Part shown: positions 15,126-25,026 of the stretch, in pieces
Layout of the letters: each line of letters begins with the position of its first letter
How positions within the stretch are numbered: position 1 is the stretch's first letter
NCBI GenBank assembly: GCA_009843635.1
Contig: VYDB01000069.1
Span: 1-32,320, forward strand
DNA length: 32,320 bases
DNA from: Gammaproteobacteria bacterium
GTDB taxonomy: Bacteria; Pseudomonadota; Gammaproteobacteria; Pseudomonadales; Azotimanducaceae
Direction of reading: 5' to 3'
Made by a program: the position numbers and the translations under genes
Notes under the pieces: generated by a model
What the model saw: the letters and a program-made list of their open reading frames with translations, nothing else
The model's database searches: none
Told to the model about the DNA's origin: nothing

Positions 15126-17420
15126 TCAGGCTTCAACTGGAGGACTTTCGTTGCAAGTGGCATCCGTCGACACCTGTGCCTGTGCCCCCGAGTCAGTGCT
15201 ATGTGCATCGACAGCAACTCGATTAATCATCGCTGCTGCAGGCAGCACGCGGCGAACCAGACGGCCTGCGAGTTTTTGTGAGCGGGCTGGCCATGTGTTA
15301 ATGTGCAACGTCATAGGTAGGTGCGGGATCGGAGTGGGTTCCCATATTGCGCGGCGGTGAACCAACTTCTCGTCAACAAACCATCTGATTTCGCATGGGT
15401 CCCATTCAATTGCAAAATCATGCAATGCTTGTGACGCATCGAATCCCAACTTGATTATGGCGGGCGTTCCCCGGAAGCCGTAGTCATATCTCGCACCGTC
15501 TGTGCCTGGGTTGTAGAACACATTGACCAAAAGCTGGTCTGGCCGATTTCCAAGTAGTTCCACGTCGATCTCTTGCCGGGGCGAGTCACGGTGAAGAAAG
15601 AAGCCGGTCACCAGACCCGGAACATTCGTGGATTGCAGAGTCGCTTCAAAACGCCCGTAATGGAAGCTGGTGCGGCTTGTGATCGCTGCTGCGCTGAGGT
15701 TCCTAACACCAAGTGGCTCTTCGAAGACTGCGAGTGATAGACCTCCGCACGGTACTGAGGTTACATTAGCTGGACGAAAAAGCCCGAGGTTTCCAGGGAA
15801 GGTGTCTTTTCGCTGAAACCACCGAGAGGACGGGAATGCAACGAAACCGTCCTCGAAGTAAATCCGCGGGGCAATTGATGATTCTTGCTGCGCGAGAGCA
15901 TTCACGTTGATTCCGGCCCAACCAGCACGTGGCGTTACTACCCACGGCGAAAGATCGTGCTGGAGTTGCTTTGCAGGAGCGGTAGGTTTCTCGGCGGGCA
16001 CTACTCGCCGAAGCCTTCGCAGTCCAATGTCGCGGAATGTCGGGTATTGCGCATCAGGCGGCGCTAGTCTCAGATGCTCACAGAGCGGTCTCCAACTGTC
16101 GGCGTGTTCGCGATGCAAATGAAGGACGTCGGCCCCTGCTAGGCCGTCCAGTATGCCCGCGTTGGTGCAATCAGCGGTTTTCGCCACGTCACCAACTACA
16201 ATGTATTTGGCGTCTGGGTAACGCTTAATGAGCACTTGTACCACCGGTCGTAGCGATTCTATGTTGACGTAGGCATCAAATACGCGAGCGTTACCTGCGA
16301 GCAGGCTCTCAAATTCACTTTCTGGGATATCATTGAAATCGCTGCAACAACGATAGCCAAGCATCGAGAGGGCCATTGCGAGCGATGACAACCCAGCCCC
16401 CAAGGCTCCGAACGCAAAGACCGGAGAATGGGTTGGCCGCCTATGAAACAGGGCTGCGTCGCCGTCATTGAGAATACCAATCCGACTCAACACCGGCAGA
16501 ATGGAGTATGAATTCGTCGAGTGGAGATCGCGACGTTGGTTGATCACTGAGCACCGTAGCGCTCGTACGTCCAGCTCTCGGAACTTGTGGTTAATCCAGA
16601 GGTCGACCGGACCACGGCACGGTAGAAGGTCAAGCAATGCTTGAGCACCCTTCTTCGATAGAACATAGCCAGACAAATACCAAAGACCGCGCTCGGGGCG
16701 AAAGATATTCTTTGAAACTAGCTCCTTGGGTGCACCATGGCGTACCTCCCTGTACGACAGGTACAAGACATCGAACCTTGGGTTGTTGCGATCAACATCT
16801 TCCATCTCGCGCCACGCCTGATCGAGAATCTGTCCAAAGCTGCGTTTGAACCAGACGTCATCCTCAAGCACAAGGGCATAGGAAGCACTAAACTGGGTGA
16901 TCGCCTTCCAGACACCAATGTGTGAGTACGCAACGGCGATCTCTGCGTGACTCATCCTAATCGGCCGCGCAAGATCAAACGTATCTGGATTTGCTTGAGG
17001 TTGCGGTTCGACGTATAGCTGGTCGCCAAGAGTATAAGTTGGCTCGACATCTGCGTTGTTGCGGAATTCTGGAGGATCGCTTTGGGCGTCGCATGCGGAG
17101 TGGCGTACGACGCGCTCCGAGAGTGGCCTGCTAGAGGAATCTAAGATGGAATCGAGCTCGCGCACCATATCGACCCAGCGATTCGATTGTCTGTCTAGGT
17201 TGATGACGAAAATCGGACCGATGCCTGACTGCTGAGAGTTTGGGGCTGCTGAAAAAGAACTGCACCGCTGCCGTGGTAAGCGGAGTCGGCATTGCAGAAA
17301 TAGCCTGTGGAGAAAGAGTGTCGTCCGACGCAGGGGTTTCGAAAGGTTCACTTGGAGACTACTCGTACTGGTGATCGAATCTTTTTTGGTTGGAAAGGCG
17401 CCAATTTCTAGCATCGCCAC
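15126..17420 (-). CDS. Three-domain protein: GT25 glycosyltransferase, sulfotransferase-like, GH16-like
   Basis: A 764-residue protein with three recognisable parts. Residues 68-310 resemble family GT25, as in LPS galactosyltransferases: GPIFVINLDRQSNRW near 68-82, LVLEDDVWF at 183-191 with the acidic triad 186-188, and a GYVLSKKGAQALLD block at 251-264. Residues 333-475 resemble Sulfotransfer_4: FAFGALGAGLSSLAMALSML, a YPDAKYIVVGDVAKT strand and DSWRPLCEHL near 441-450. However, the P-loop lacks the usual Arg/Lys-Thr-Gly pattern. Residues 500-725 resemble a GH16 concanavalin-like fold, with Glu617-Ile-Asp619-Val-Glu621 matching the ExDxE catalytic strand and a C-terminal IEWDPCEIRWFVDE. No clear signal peptide is present. 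The start is uncertain: GTG 17420 or ATG 17414 overlap the upstream GT32-like gene by about 60 bp, and the GT25 domain starts only at residue 68. A role in building or remodelling a surface glycan is inferred. Confidence 0.75.
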   Translation of the reverse strand: MAMLEIGAFPTKKDSITSTSSLQVNLSKPLRRTTLFLHRLFLQCRLRLPRQRCSSFSAAPNSQQSGIGPIFVINLDRQSNRWVDMVRELDSILDSSSRPLSERVVRHSACDAQSDPPEFRNNADVEPTYTLGDQLYVEPQPQANPDTFDLARPIRMSHAEIAVAYSHIGVWKAITQFSASYALVLEDDVWFKRSFGQILDQAWREMEDVDRNNPRFDVLYLSYREVRHGAPKELVSKNIFRPERGLWYLSGYVLSKKGAQALLDLLPCRGPVDLWINHKFRELDVRALRCSVINQRRDLHSTNSYSILPVLSRIGILNDGDAALFHRRPTHSPVFAFGALGAGLSSLAMALSMLGYRCCSDFNDIPESEFESLLAGNARVFDAYVNIESLRPVVQVLIKRYPDAKYIVVGDVAKTADCTNAGILDGLAGADVLHLHREHADSWRPLCEHLRLAPPDAQYPTFRDIGLRRLRRVVPAEKPTAPAKQLQHDLSPWVVTPRAGWAGINVNALAQQESSIAPRIYFEDGFVAFPSSRWFQRKDTFPGNLGLFRPANVTSVPCGGLSLAVFEEPLGVRNLSAAAITSRTSFHYGRFEATLQSTNVPGLVTGFFLHRDSPRQEIDVELLGNRPDQLLVNVFYNPGTDGARYDYGFRGTPAIIKLGFDASQALHDFAIEWDPCEIRWFVDEKLVHRRAIWEPTPIPHLPMTLHINTWPARSQKLAGRLVRRVLPAAAMINRVAVDAHSTDSGAQAQVSTDATCNESPPVEA

Positions 17421-18201
17421 GGTGACTCAATGGCCATTGCGAGACGGCAAGTGACTCCCAATTGCGCAAGACAACCAGACCGTCCTCAATGCCGCCACTG
17501 GACGTAGTGCCAAGATCGAAGATCGACTTCGAGAGATTCCCCGGTCCCGTTGTTGCCTGAATCTCGGGCAATGTGTCCTCGCCAGCCAGTTCAAGGAGCC
17601 TCGTTGCCTGACTTAGTGCATGATTTATGATCGCATGACCCCGACCTGCAATGAGTGGATTGTTGTTGAAGTAGAAAATCCAGCTTGTTTCGTAGGCACC
17701 AGCACAAAGAAACACGGACGGCTTCACCATTGCCTCAGAAGCGATGTCGTAGCAGAGCGGCTGGAGTTTGAGCCGGCCGTCCTCGAACAGCAAGCCGATG
17801 TCGGCACCAACACAGACATCATCCGCATCGACATAAAAGCCACCTTCAACTAGCAAGTAGCAGAGCCGAAAATAGTCGGCCTGCATCGCCGGATGGTAGC
17901 AGCGTTCAAAGGCGCGCTCGTACCGCTTGCCCAATGAAAGCCTGATGAAAGCCTTGGCAGCGTGCTCGTCGAAAAGGCGATGCGTGAAGCCACTGATCTC
18001 CCAACGGGCCCACGAAGCAACGCATTCCCCGACGTCATGTGGCAATTGCCGAAGATCATGCCAAAACTGTACGATCGTTCTGGGTATCGGGTGCCGGTAC
18101 CGACCAATCGCAGCGTGATGACCGGCAGGCCGTTGAACCAGCTTTCTAATGAACTCCGAGCGCCGCTGATGGTCCTCAGAACTGTCAGGATCTTGCTGCA
18201 T
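17359..18201 (-). CDS. GT32-like glycosyltransferase (DXD sugar-binding)
   Basis: The protein has 280 residues. HPIPRTIVQFWHD (about 37-49) is the start typical of Gly_transf_sug/capsular polysaccharide synthesis proteins. ADYFRLCYLLVEGGFYVDAD (108-127) contains the DXD motif Asp125-x-Asp127, followed by another Asp, which binds the nucleotide-sugar metal ion. Members add a hexose or related sugar to glycans or lipid acceptors at the cytoplasmic membrane. The C-terminal third is not recognisable. Its stop lies inside the start of the GT25 fusion gene, so the two are co-transcribed. No good Shine-Dalgarno sequence precedes the ATG at 18201. Composition is less GC-rich than the housekeeping genes, consistent with a transferred glycan locus. 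Confidence 0.75.
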   Translation of the reverse strand: MQQDPDSSEDHQRRSEFIRKLVQRPAGHHAAIGRYRHPIPRTIVQFWHDLRQLPHDVGECVASWARWEISGFTHRLFDEHAAKAFIRLSLGKRYERAFERCYHPAMQADYFRLCYLLVEGGFYVDADDVCVGADIGLLFEDGRLKLQPLCYDIASEAMVKPSVFLCAGAYETSWIFYFNNNPLIAGRGHAIINHALSQATRLLELAGEDTLPEIQATTGPGNLSKSIFDLGTTSSGGIEDGLVVLRNWESLAVSQWPLSHRGDARNWRLSNQKRFDHQYE

Positions 18202-18888
18202 TTAGATCGAACGCAGTTGAGAGGAGGCTTTCGCTCACTCCCGCGATTTACCCAGTTGTCTCACCAATGTGATTGAAGAGCTGCGAAATGTCCCTGACAA
18301 TCAGTGTGTTAGCCCAACCAATGAGGAACACCCGCCGTGACGAAAGGATATCACAAAGCTATGCGTTTCACGCCCGCCAAAAGCCGCCGAATGAAGACCG
18401 AGATAACGGGCGCTGTGGTTGCTTCGAGCGGCGGCGTCCCACTGCTTACTTAGGGACCGACCGGCGATTTAAGCTGACGCCGGCCGACGCAAAACCGTGG
18501 TCCACTCCACTTGGGACATTGTCTGCCAGAACATCTAAGCTTCGGCACTGGACATCGAGAACCCTAATGACGAATGCGCGCTGAGGAGCAACCCGGCATT
18601 TCAGGCGACAGCCGAGCAGGACGGTGATGTTACGAACCCTTCCACGCTGCACTGGTTCCAGTACCTGTGATCGCGACCCGAGGCGACGGTGCTGCAGGAA
18701 GTGCTGTTCGAGCAGCTCATGCGACGGAGGCCAAGACTAACAACAGTACGCCCACGGCCAATCCCCCTTTGGCTTCTGGAACGTTACAGGTCACGGGGGG
18801 CGGCACCGAGATACAATTGAGACAAGCCGCTCAGTTTTCCCGATATGGACTCTACAGACGACTTGCGACTAGGGAGGCTATTAGCAAC
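18202..18888. other. 687-bp divergent region between GT32-like and carbamoyltransferase genes
   Basis: No gene is recognisable. The carbamoyltransferase frame stays open for 74 codons upstream of its ATG, but the translation (from 18667) matches nothing and has poor coding character. Promoters for both divergent units should lie here. A good Shine-Dalgarno site, AGGGAGG at 18871-18877, ends it. Confidence 0.4.
18871..18877 (+). promoter_or_regulatory. Ribosome binding site deciding the carbamoyltransferase start
   Basis: AGGGAGG stands 11 nt before ATG 18889. The following translation MKILSYNPDHDG begins at the normal N-terminus of NodU/CmcH proteins, so the upstream in-frame extension is very probably untranslated. 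Confidence 0.7.
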
Positions 18889-20520
18889 ATGAAGATTCTC
18901 TCTTACAACCCGGATCACGACGGCGCCATTGCGTACCTACAGGATGCGCGTTTGGTCGTGTCGGTTGAAGCAGAAAAAAATTCGAACTACCGATACTCAC
19001 CGATATCCAGTCACGACGTATTCGACGTTCTTGGCGAACTCGATGAAGTGCCAGACGTGATTTGCACCGGTGGCTGGTGGCCACGTGAAGAGCGCCGTCT
19101 TGGCTCGCGAGCAATTGCCAAATACCGTGGCGTGTCCACACACGATTTCATCATAGCCCAACGGCGACTGTTTGGGAAACCAGTCCACTATTTCTCCTCG
19201 TCCCACGAAAGATCACACTTACTCTGCGCCTATGGTTTATCCAACCTGCCGAAAGGAACTCCGTGCTATGCGCTGGTATGGGAAGGCGCTATTGGCGCCT
19301 TCTACGAGATCGATGCTGACCTAAACATAACGCTGCTAGCCGACGTTATGAATCAGCCAGGCAATCGCTATATATTACTCTATGGCCTAGCCGATCCAAC
19401 CTTCCCTAAGAATGCGCCCTTTTCTCGCTTCTCAGACGCTGGGAAGCTCATGGCCTTAGCATCGTTTTCAAGTCGGACTAAGCCCACAGTTGAGGAAGAG
19501 AATCTGATAGCCTTCTTGCTAGATTGTCCATACCTTGAAACTAATCCTTACGAAAGCCTTACGCATTCTAGATACTATAACGTTGGGTTGGATGATCCAG
19601 AGTTTCGTAACTTCGCTGGCATATTTAGTGACCGTATATTCGACGTCTTTTATCAGTTTTCGAAGAAAAACATGAAGAAAAAGCTGCCGCTGCTCATTGT
19701 CGGCGGTTGTGGCTTGAATTGTGACTGGAATACAAAGTGGAATGAGGCCGGTCTCTTTCCTGAAATCTTCGTTCCACCTGTGGCCAACGATTCTGGCTCT
19801 GCGATCGGGACGGCGATCGACGCCCAGTTGCATTTTATCGGGAACCCAAAAGTCGACTGGAACGTTTACTCGGGACTTAACTTCATCGCAACAAACGCAT
19901 TTGATTTAACCCAATACGACGTGTATGAGACGAGTTATGAACTTGTCGCCGACATGTTGGCCAATGATCTAATCTTGGCATGGGTAAGCGAAAGATATGA
20001 AATAGGTCCCCGAGCACTGGGCAACCGATCAATTCTCGCCGCACCATTTCACGATAGCACTAGAGTGCGGCTAAACAAAATCAAGCGGCGCGAGCAATTC
20101 CGACCTATAGCGCCCGTTTGCTTGGAAGAAGATGCTGCGACATGGTTTGGCTGTTATGGGCCGAGCCCATTCATGCTCTATACGTATCGTGTAAGAACGA
20201 AGGCGCTGCCAGCCGTTACCCACGTGAACGGGACAGCTCGAATTCAGACAGTGTCATCTTCGGACAATAGACAACTGTACGACTTGCTTGTCGCATTCAA
20301 AAAACGTACGGGATATGGGGTCTTGTGCAACACCTCGCTCAACTTCGATGGACGGGGATTCATAAACAAGATAGATGATCTTTCCGAATACGCTGTTGAG
20401 CGGAAACTAGACGGTTTCTCGGCTGACAGACGGACCTACATTTTGAAGGCGTCGAGTAAGTATCAAGCGTATTTGGGTGCGTCGGATTCTCGGACAATTG
20501 ACTTGGGAATCGCGAGCTAG
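18889..20520 (+). CDS. NodU/CmcH family O-carbamoyltransferase
   Basis: A 543-residue carbamoyltransferase that would use carbamoyl phosphate and ATP through a carbamoyl-adenylate to modify a hydroxyl group. The N-terminal YrdC-like/Kae1-like fold shows His10-Asp11 (NPDHDGAIAYL), the metal-site pair His106 and His110 (SSHERSHLLCAYGL), GGCGLNCDWNTK (272-283) and ANDSGSAIGTA (299-309). The C-terminal part has SERYEIGPRALGNRSIL (368-383), KRREQFRPIAPVCLEED, a VNGTARIQTV strand and NTSLNFDGRGFIN. The N-terminal GHDSA motif is altered, and the EERF/R-x-K block reads EAEKNSNYRYS, so substrate binding may differ from NodU. Neighbouring glycosyltransferases suggest a surface sugar as substrate; this is inference. 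Composition is low GC for this window. Confidence 0.85.
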   Translation: MKILSYNPDHDGAIAYLQDARLVVSVEAEKNSNYRYSPISSHDVFDVLGELDEVPDVICTGGWWPREERRLGSRAIAKYRGVSTHDFIIAQRRLFGKPVHYFSSSHERSHLLCAYGLSNLPKGTPCYALVWEGAIGAFYEIDADLNITLLADVMNQPGNRYILLYGLADPTFPKNAPFSRFSDAGKLMALASFSSRTKPTVEEENLIAFLLDCPYLETNPYESLTHSRYYNVGLDDPEFRNFAGIFSDRIFDVFYQFSKKNMKKKLPLLIVGGCGLNCDWNTKWNEAGLFPEIFVPPVANDSGSAIGTAIDAQLHFIGNPKVDWNVYSGLNFIATNAFDLTQYDVYETSYELVADMLANDLILAWVSERYEIGPRALGNRSILAAPFHDSTRVRLNKIKRREQFRPIAPVCLEEDAATWFGCYGPSPFMLYTYRVRTKALPAVTHVNGTARIQTVSSSDNRQLYDLLVAFKKRTGYGVLCNTSLNFDGRGFINKIDDLSEYAVERKLDGFSADRRTYILKASSKYQAYLGASDSRTIDLGIAS

Positions 20521-20844
20521 CAATGACAACATACCTCGGTCGGGATCCCAAGCGTGAGGCGCACCAACTTAGCAACACTGTCAAGGGACTACACAACTAC
20601 CCCGCAACGATAGCGCAGTGGATTTAGGAGCCTCGCAACCTGTATGGGACCGGCCGAGGCAGGGCCGGAACAACAAAGGCAGTGACATCACGCCATGCGA
20701 AACTTGCAGTCGGCGCTGCGTCGACGCCTGCTGCCTTCTTGGCGGAGACTCATCAGGCAAAGAGAGATTGACAGTCCAAATTTAGGCCAGTGGATGGGGT
20801 TTAATGACCAGCCAGTTGTTGGCGGAATCCATGTGACTTCCGTT
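20521..20844. other. 324-bp gap between convergent carbamoyltransferase and effector-like genes
   Basis: No gene is recognisable. A hairpin with arms CCGGCC (20650-20655) and GGCCGG (20663-20668) and a 7-nt loop could slow transcription, but no T-run follows. No retron-type msr/msd folding or reverse transcriptase is visible. Confidence 0.35.
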
Positions 20845-21777
20845 CTACTTCTCACCAATGGCAGCAATCACCAAAGCTTCCAACTCTTGGGCCAGATCTT
20901 CCGCTGTATCCCAGATGATGTGCTTGTATTGTTGTGTGTCGAAGTGCATGTCGTCCTTGTGATCCGAATTCACACTCCAAATGACGGGTAACCCCAAACC
21001 CATCGCGTAACCTGCTTCATAGTAGACACCCTGTCTCCCGCCAGTTACGTCGGCAACTAAGAACCGTGAGCGCTTTATCTCCACTTCGATTTTCGCGTCG
21101 ATGCGGCCCAAGTTAGCAAGATCATTGTCTACCCGATAGGGCATATATCCAGCTCTTTCAAGTGCTGGCTTTATGCCATCGATCCAGGCCGAATCCATGC
21201 TCGGGTCGAACCACATGGCAACGAACGCTTGGGAACTATCAAGCGTCCTGCTCTCGACGTTGTCCAAATAGTCCCAGCCCGCCGGCGTGATTTGACAACG
21301 GTCGCCTAACTTATGCGTGAACTCTAAGAGCCTGCGATCACATAGGGCCTTGGCCAGGTACCGCACCTCTTCGGCTCCTGAGGCCCATACGCACGGCGAC
21401 AACGATCGGTAGTCGAGGAACACGGATTCGCCAGGATGCGAGGTCTTTTCGGCCAGAATTTGGATTAACAAACGTTGTTTGTCGGCAACGCTGTAGTTCG
21501 GAAAGCTGCTGACAATGGCATCAAACGTATCTTGCGAGATTAGAGGGGCAGCTTGTCCTGCTTCCTTCTTGGCCCGTGTCCAAGCTGACAATTGATGTCG
21601 GGTAGCTCGATCAAGGCCCCGGTTGATAACCGATTGCGTGATGGTGAAATCTCCACAAATCGGGCAGCGGACTGTCCAGCGTTCGTTATAGTCGCTTGAC
21701 TCCACATCCACGCCGTCCGGTAAGCCGCAAATCCGACAAATTTGGTTAACCGTGGTACTCACGAAGACGCGCTCCAT
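20845..21777 (-). CDS. Zinc-ribbon / winged-helix / nucleoside 2-deoxyribosyltransferase-like protein
   Basis: A 310-residue protein with a defence-effector look. Cys14-x2-Cys17 and Cys38-x2-Cys41 form an N-terminal zinc ribbon. Residues about 133-172 (VRYLAKALCDRRLLEFTHKL, then ITPAGWDYLDN) read as a winged-helix segment. From residue 183, SSQAFVAMWFDPSMDSAW opens a nucleoside 2-deoxyribosyltransferase/TIR-like Rossmann domain; RSRFLVADVTGGRQGVYYEA contains the conserved Asp243 and the presumed catalytic Glu254, followed by GYAMGLGLPVIW. Such domains break N-glycosidic bonds of nucleosides or NAD. The C-terminal placement after a wHTH recalls the parts of the retron type II-A effector, though no retron is present. 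It lies 78 bp downstream of hsdR on the same strand. Function is inferred. Confidence 0.75.
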   Translation of the reverse strand: MERVFVSTTVNQICRICGLPDGVDVESSDYNERWTVRCPICGDFTITQSVINRGLDRATRHQLSAWTRAKKEAGQAAPLISQDTFDAIVSSFPNYSVADKQRLLIQILAEKTSHPGESVFLDYRSLSPCVWASGAEEVRYLAKALCDRRLLEFTHKLGDRCQITPAGWDYLDNVESRTLDSSQAFVAMWFDPSMDSAWIDGIKPALERAGYMPYRVDNDLANLGRIDAKIEVEIKRSRFLVADVTGGRQGVYYEAGYAMGLGLPVIWSVNSDHKDDMHFDTQQYKHIIWDTAEDLAQELEALVIAAIGEK

Positions 21778-21855
21778 TTTCGAGTGCAGTGATTCGGCAT
21801 CTTTATTGGTCCTGCTCCAAATGCCAACGACGATGTGCGAGTTCCGCCCACACCC

Positions 21856-24800
21856 TCAATTCGCCCACCCCGCCGACAGCACCTCCGCCTGCTCAATCAC
21901 CATTCTGGTCGCGCTTTCCTGTTTGTCCGGCGGATACCCATGCTTGCGCAGAATCCGCTTGACCAAGCGCCGAAGGTTTGCCCGCACATTCTCCCGCAGC
22001 GTCCAGTCGATGGTGACGTTGGCACGAACTGCGCGGACAAGCTCGCGGGCGATGATGCATAGGGTATCGTCGCCGAGCACCTGCACGGCGCTGTCGTTGG
22101 TCTCCAAGGCGTCGTAGAACGCGAGTTCGTCGTCGGTGAGACCAAGCTGTTCGCCGCGGGCACCTGCCTCCCGAATCTCTCTCGCCAGTTCGATTAACTC
22201 TTCAATGACCTGTGCCGCAGCCACTGACCGGTTCTGGTACCGGCGAATGGCCACATCCAACATTTCGGCGAACGATCGCGCCTGCACCACGTTGCGGCGG
22301 CGACGTGCGGCCACTTCCCCCTTCAGCAGCTTCTGCAGCAGTTCCACAGCCAGGTTGCGGTGCTCCATGCCCCGCACCTCGGCAAGAAATTCCTCTGACA
22401 GGATCGAGATGTCAGGCTTAGGGAGCCCCGCCGCAGCAAATATGTCGATGACCCCTTCGGGTGCCACCGCACGGGAAATGATCCCGCGCACCGCGTTGTC
22501 AAGTTCCTCCTGCGGTCTGTCCTCGGTCGCAGCGCGCTTGGCGAGGACGGACTGCACGGCCTGAAAGAAGCCCACATCGTCGCGGATGCGGGTGGCTTCG
22601 TCGCTTGGCACGGCCAACGCAAAGGCTCGGGTCAGGTCGCGGACGGCGGCGATGAAGCGGTCCTTGCCGTCCTCCTGGGCGAGGATGTGTTCCTGGGCCG
22701 CTGGCAGCAGGGCTAGGCGTTCGGCGGGTGTGCCGGTAACCCATGCGCTGAAGTCGAAGCCGTGCAACATGGCCAGGCACACCTCGTGCTTCTCCAGCAT
22801 GAGCGCGATTGCCTCTCCCTTGTCCACGGCTGTCTGGCCGGTGCCGCCGCTCTCGGTGTAGGTGGCTAGCGCCTGCTTGAGTTCGTGGGATAGACCAAGG
22901 TAGTCCACGACCAGGCCGCCGGGCTTGTCGCGGAACACGCGGTTGACGCGGGCGATGGCCTGCATCAGGCCGTGGCCGCGCATGGGCTTGTCCACGTACA
23001 TGGTGTGCAGGCTCGGCGCATCGAAGCCCGTGAGCCACATGTCGCGCACCAAAACGACCTGGAACGGGTCCGAGGCGTCGCGGAAGCGCTTGGCCAACGC
23101 TTCGCGGCGTTGCTTGTTGCGGATGTGCCCTTGCCACTCCGGCGGGTCCGAAGCGGAACCCGTCATTACCACCTTGATGCGCCCGCTCAAGTCATCGTCG
23201 TCATGCCAATCGGGGCGCAGGCGGATCAGTTCATCGTAGAGGTCCACGCAGATGCGGCGGCTCATGCACACCACCATCGCTTTGCCTTCCATGGCCTCGG
23301 TGCGGTCGTCGAAGTGGGCGACGATGTCTTCGGCGACAAGGCGCAATCGCTGCTCCGCCCCGACGATGGCTTCGAGCTGCGCCCATCGCGTCTTGAGGCG
23401 CTCCTTGCGCTCCACCTCCTCGCCCTCGGTCGCGTCCTCAAAGTCGGGGTCGATACTTGGGCGTGCGGATTCGTCCAGCGCCAGTTTGGCAAGGCGGCTT
23501 TCGTAGTAGATGGGCACCGTCGCCCCGTCCTCTACGGCGCGCTGGATGTCATAGACGCTGATGTAGTCGCCGAACACGGCCCGCGTGTTGGCGTCCTGAA
23601 GTTCGATGGGCGTGCCGGTGAAGCCGATGAACGAGGCGTTTGGCAGCGCGTCGCGCATGTGGCGGGCGTAGCCGTCGATGAAGTCGTACTGGCTGCGGTG
23701 CGCCTCGTCTGCGATCACCACGATGTTGCGGCGGCTGGAGAGCAATGGGTAGCGGTCTCCCTTTTCCTCCGGAAAGAACTTCTGGATGGTGGTGAACACC
23801 ACGCCGCCCTGCGCGACGGAGAGTTTGGCCTTGAGGTCCTCGCGCGACTCAGCCTGCACCGGCGGCTGGCGCAACAACTCGTGGCAGCGGGCGAACGTCC
23901 CGAACAGTTGATCGTCCAAGTCGTTGCGGTCGGTGAGCACCACCAGCGTCGGGTTGCCCATGGCGGGCTCACGGATGATGCGCCCGGCGTAGAAGGCCAT
24001 GGTCAGGCTCTTGCCGGAACCCTGGGTGTGCCAGACCACGCCGATGCGCCGGTCACCCGCTTCTCCCCCGGCTTGGCGCCCGGACTCGTAGCGCCCCCTT
24101 TCCTCTCGGGTCCGCAAAGACTGCTGGAGCTCCGTCGCCCGCAAAGTCTCTGCAACGGCGGTTTGGACCGCATGGAATTGATGATAGCCGGCCATTTTCT
24201 TGGCCAATGCCCCACCGTCGTCCTCGAAGACGATGAAATCCCGAAGCAGCGAGAGGAAGCGGCCCTTCTCGAACACGCCCTTGATCAAGACTTGAAGCTC
24301 TGTGTAGAACACCGGCGCCAGTTCCTGTCCGTCGATGGTGCGCCACGGCTTGAACCACTCGCTGCCTGCGGTCAAGGTGCCGAGCAGTGCCTTCATGCCG
24401 TCGGATATCGCCAAGATGGCGTTGCAGGCGAACAAGGTCGGCAACTCGGTCTTGTAGGTCTGCAACTGGTGATACGCGGAAAGGACCGTGGCCGTTTCAT
24501 CGATGGGGTTCTTCAGTTCAATGACGGCCAAGGGCAGACCGTTGACGAAGATCACGAGGTCTGGCCGGCGCGTGTGCTGGTTCTCGGTGACGGTGAATTG
24601 GTTAACGGCAAGCCATGTGTTGGTTTCCGGCTTTTCAAAGTCAATGACGCGCACCTGTGCACCGCGCAGGTCTCCTTCCGGGGTTCGATATTCGACGGGC
24701 ACGCCATCGACGACCATGCGATGAAAGCTGCGGTTGCGGGCTTCCAACGTGGCGCCGGATGGACTTAGGAGCTTGCGCTGGGCATCGCGAAGTGCGTCTT

Positions 24801-24987
24801 TCGGAATTTCAGGATTCAATGCACCAAGTGCGCCCCGCAGCGGCGAGTCCAAGACGACCTCCGCATAACTCTTGCGAAGCGCGGTCGGTGCAGGTCCGAT
24901 TTCCGCACCACCAATTACCTGATAGCCAAGCTCCCGAAACCAATCAAGCGCCACGTCCTCGACGATGGATTCAGTGACGATGGTCAC
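21856..24987 (-). CDS. hsdR: Type I restriction endonuclease subunit R
   Basis: A 1043-residue HsdR, the motor and nuclease subunit. The N-terminal PD-(D/E)xK nuclease shows Asp143 ([10 protein letters not shown]) and Glu157-x-Lys159 (AVIELKNP). The SF2 translocase has Walker [11 protein letters not shown] (321-330), [10 protein letters not shown] near 425, and GFTGTPI soon after. [20 protein letters not shown] and [20 protein letters not shown] are late helicase motifs. The C-terminal helical region that binds HsdM/HsdS is present. Length is normal and no motif is missing, so the enzyme should be active. The start GTG 24987 comes 39 bp after the RhuM-Fic stop, with no obvious Shine-Dalgarno, so translation may depend on the upstream gene. 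It degrades unmodified DNA at a distance from the recognition site. Confidence 0.95.
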   Translation of the reverse strand: MTIVTESIVEDVALDWFRELGYQVIGGAEIGPAPTALRKSYAEVVLDSPLRGALGALNPEIPKDALRDAQRKLLSPSGATLEARNRSFHRMVVDGVPVEYRTPEGDLRGAQVRVIDFEKPETNTWLAVNQFTVTENQHTRRPDLVIFVNGLPLAVIELKNPIDETATVLSAYHQLQTYKTELPTLFACNAILAISDGMKALLGTLTAGSEWFKPWRTIDGQELAPVFYTELQVLIKGVFEKGRFLSLLRDFIVFEDDGGALAKKMAGYHQFHAVQTAVAETLRATELQQSLRTREERGRYESGRQAGGEAGDRRIGVVWHTQGSGKSLTMAFYAGRIIREPAMGNPTLVVLTDRNDLDDQLFGTFARCHELLRQPPVQAESREDLKAKLSVAQGGVVFTTIQKFFPEEKGDRYPLLSSRRNIVVIADEAHRSQYDFIDGYARHMRDALPNASFIGFTGTPIELQDANTRAVFGDYISVYDIQRAVEDGATVPIYYESRLAKLALDESARPSIDPDFEDATEGEEVERKERLKTRWAQLEAIVGAEQRLRLVAEDIVAHFDDRTEAMEGKAMVVCMSRRICVDLYDELIRLRPDWHDDDDLSGRIKVVMTGSASDPPEWQGHIRNKQRREALAKRFRDASDPFQVVLVRDMWLTGFDAPSLHTMYVDKPMRGHGLMQAIARVNRVFRDKPGGLVVDYLGLSHELKQALATYTESGGTGQTAVDKGEAIALMLEKHEVCLAMLHGFDFSAWVTGTPAERLALLPAAQEHILAQEDGKDRFIAAVRDLTRAFALAVPSDEATRIRDDVGFFQAVQSVLAKRAATEDRPQEELDNAVRGIISRAVAPEGVIDIFAAAGLPKPDISILSEEFLAEVRGMEHRNLAVELLQKLLKGEVAARRRRNVVQARSFAEMLDVAIRRYQNRSVAAAQVIEELIELAREIREAGARGEQLGLTDDELAFYDALETNDSAVQVLGDDTLCIIARELVRAVRANVTIDWTLRENVRANLRRLVKRILRKHGYPPDKQESATRMVIEQAEVLSAGWAN

Positions 24988-25026
24988 TGACTGGCGTCGC
25001 GACCCGGTGGCGGCAAACGGTCGAGG

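Noticed and set aside
20650-20668. Intrinsic terminator between convergent genes
   Set aside because: The CCGGCC/GGCCGG hairpin has no following T-run on either strand; kept only as a note in the gap entry.
20521-21777. Retron with NDT effector
   Set aside because: No reverse transcriptase (no YxDD motif) and no msr/msd-like inverted repeats are seen nearby.
22972-24768. 598-residue open frame on the plus strand
   Set aside because: It lies wholly antisense to hsdR, has no recognisable motif, and is the expected mirror frame of a GC-rich gene.
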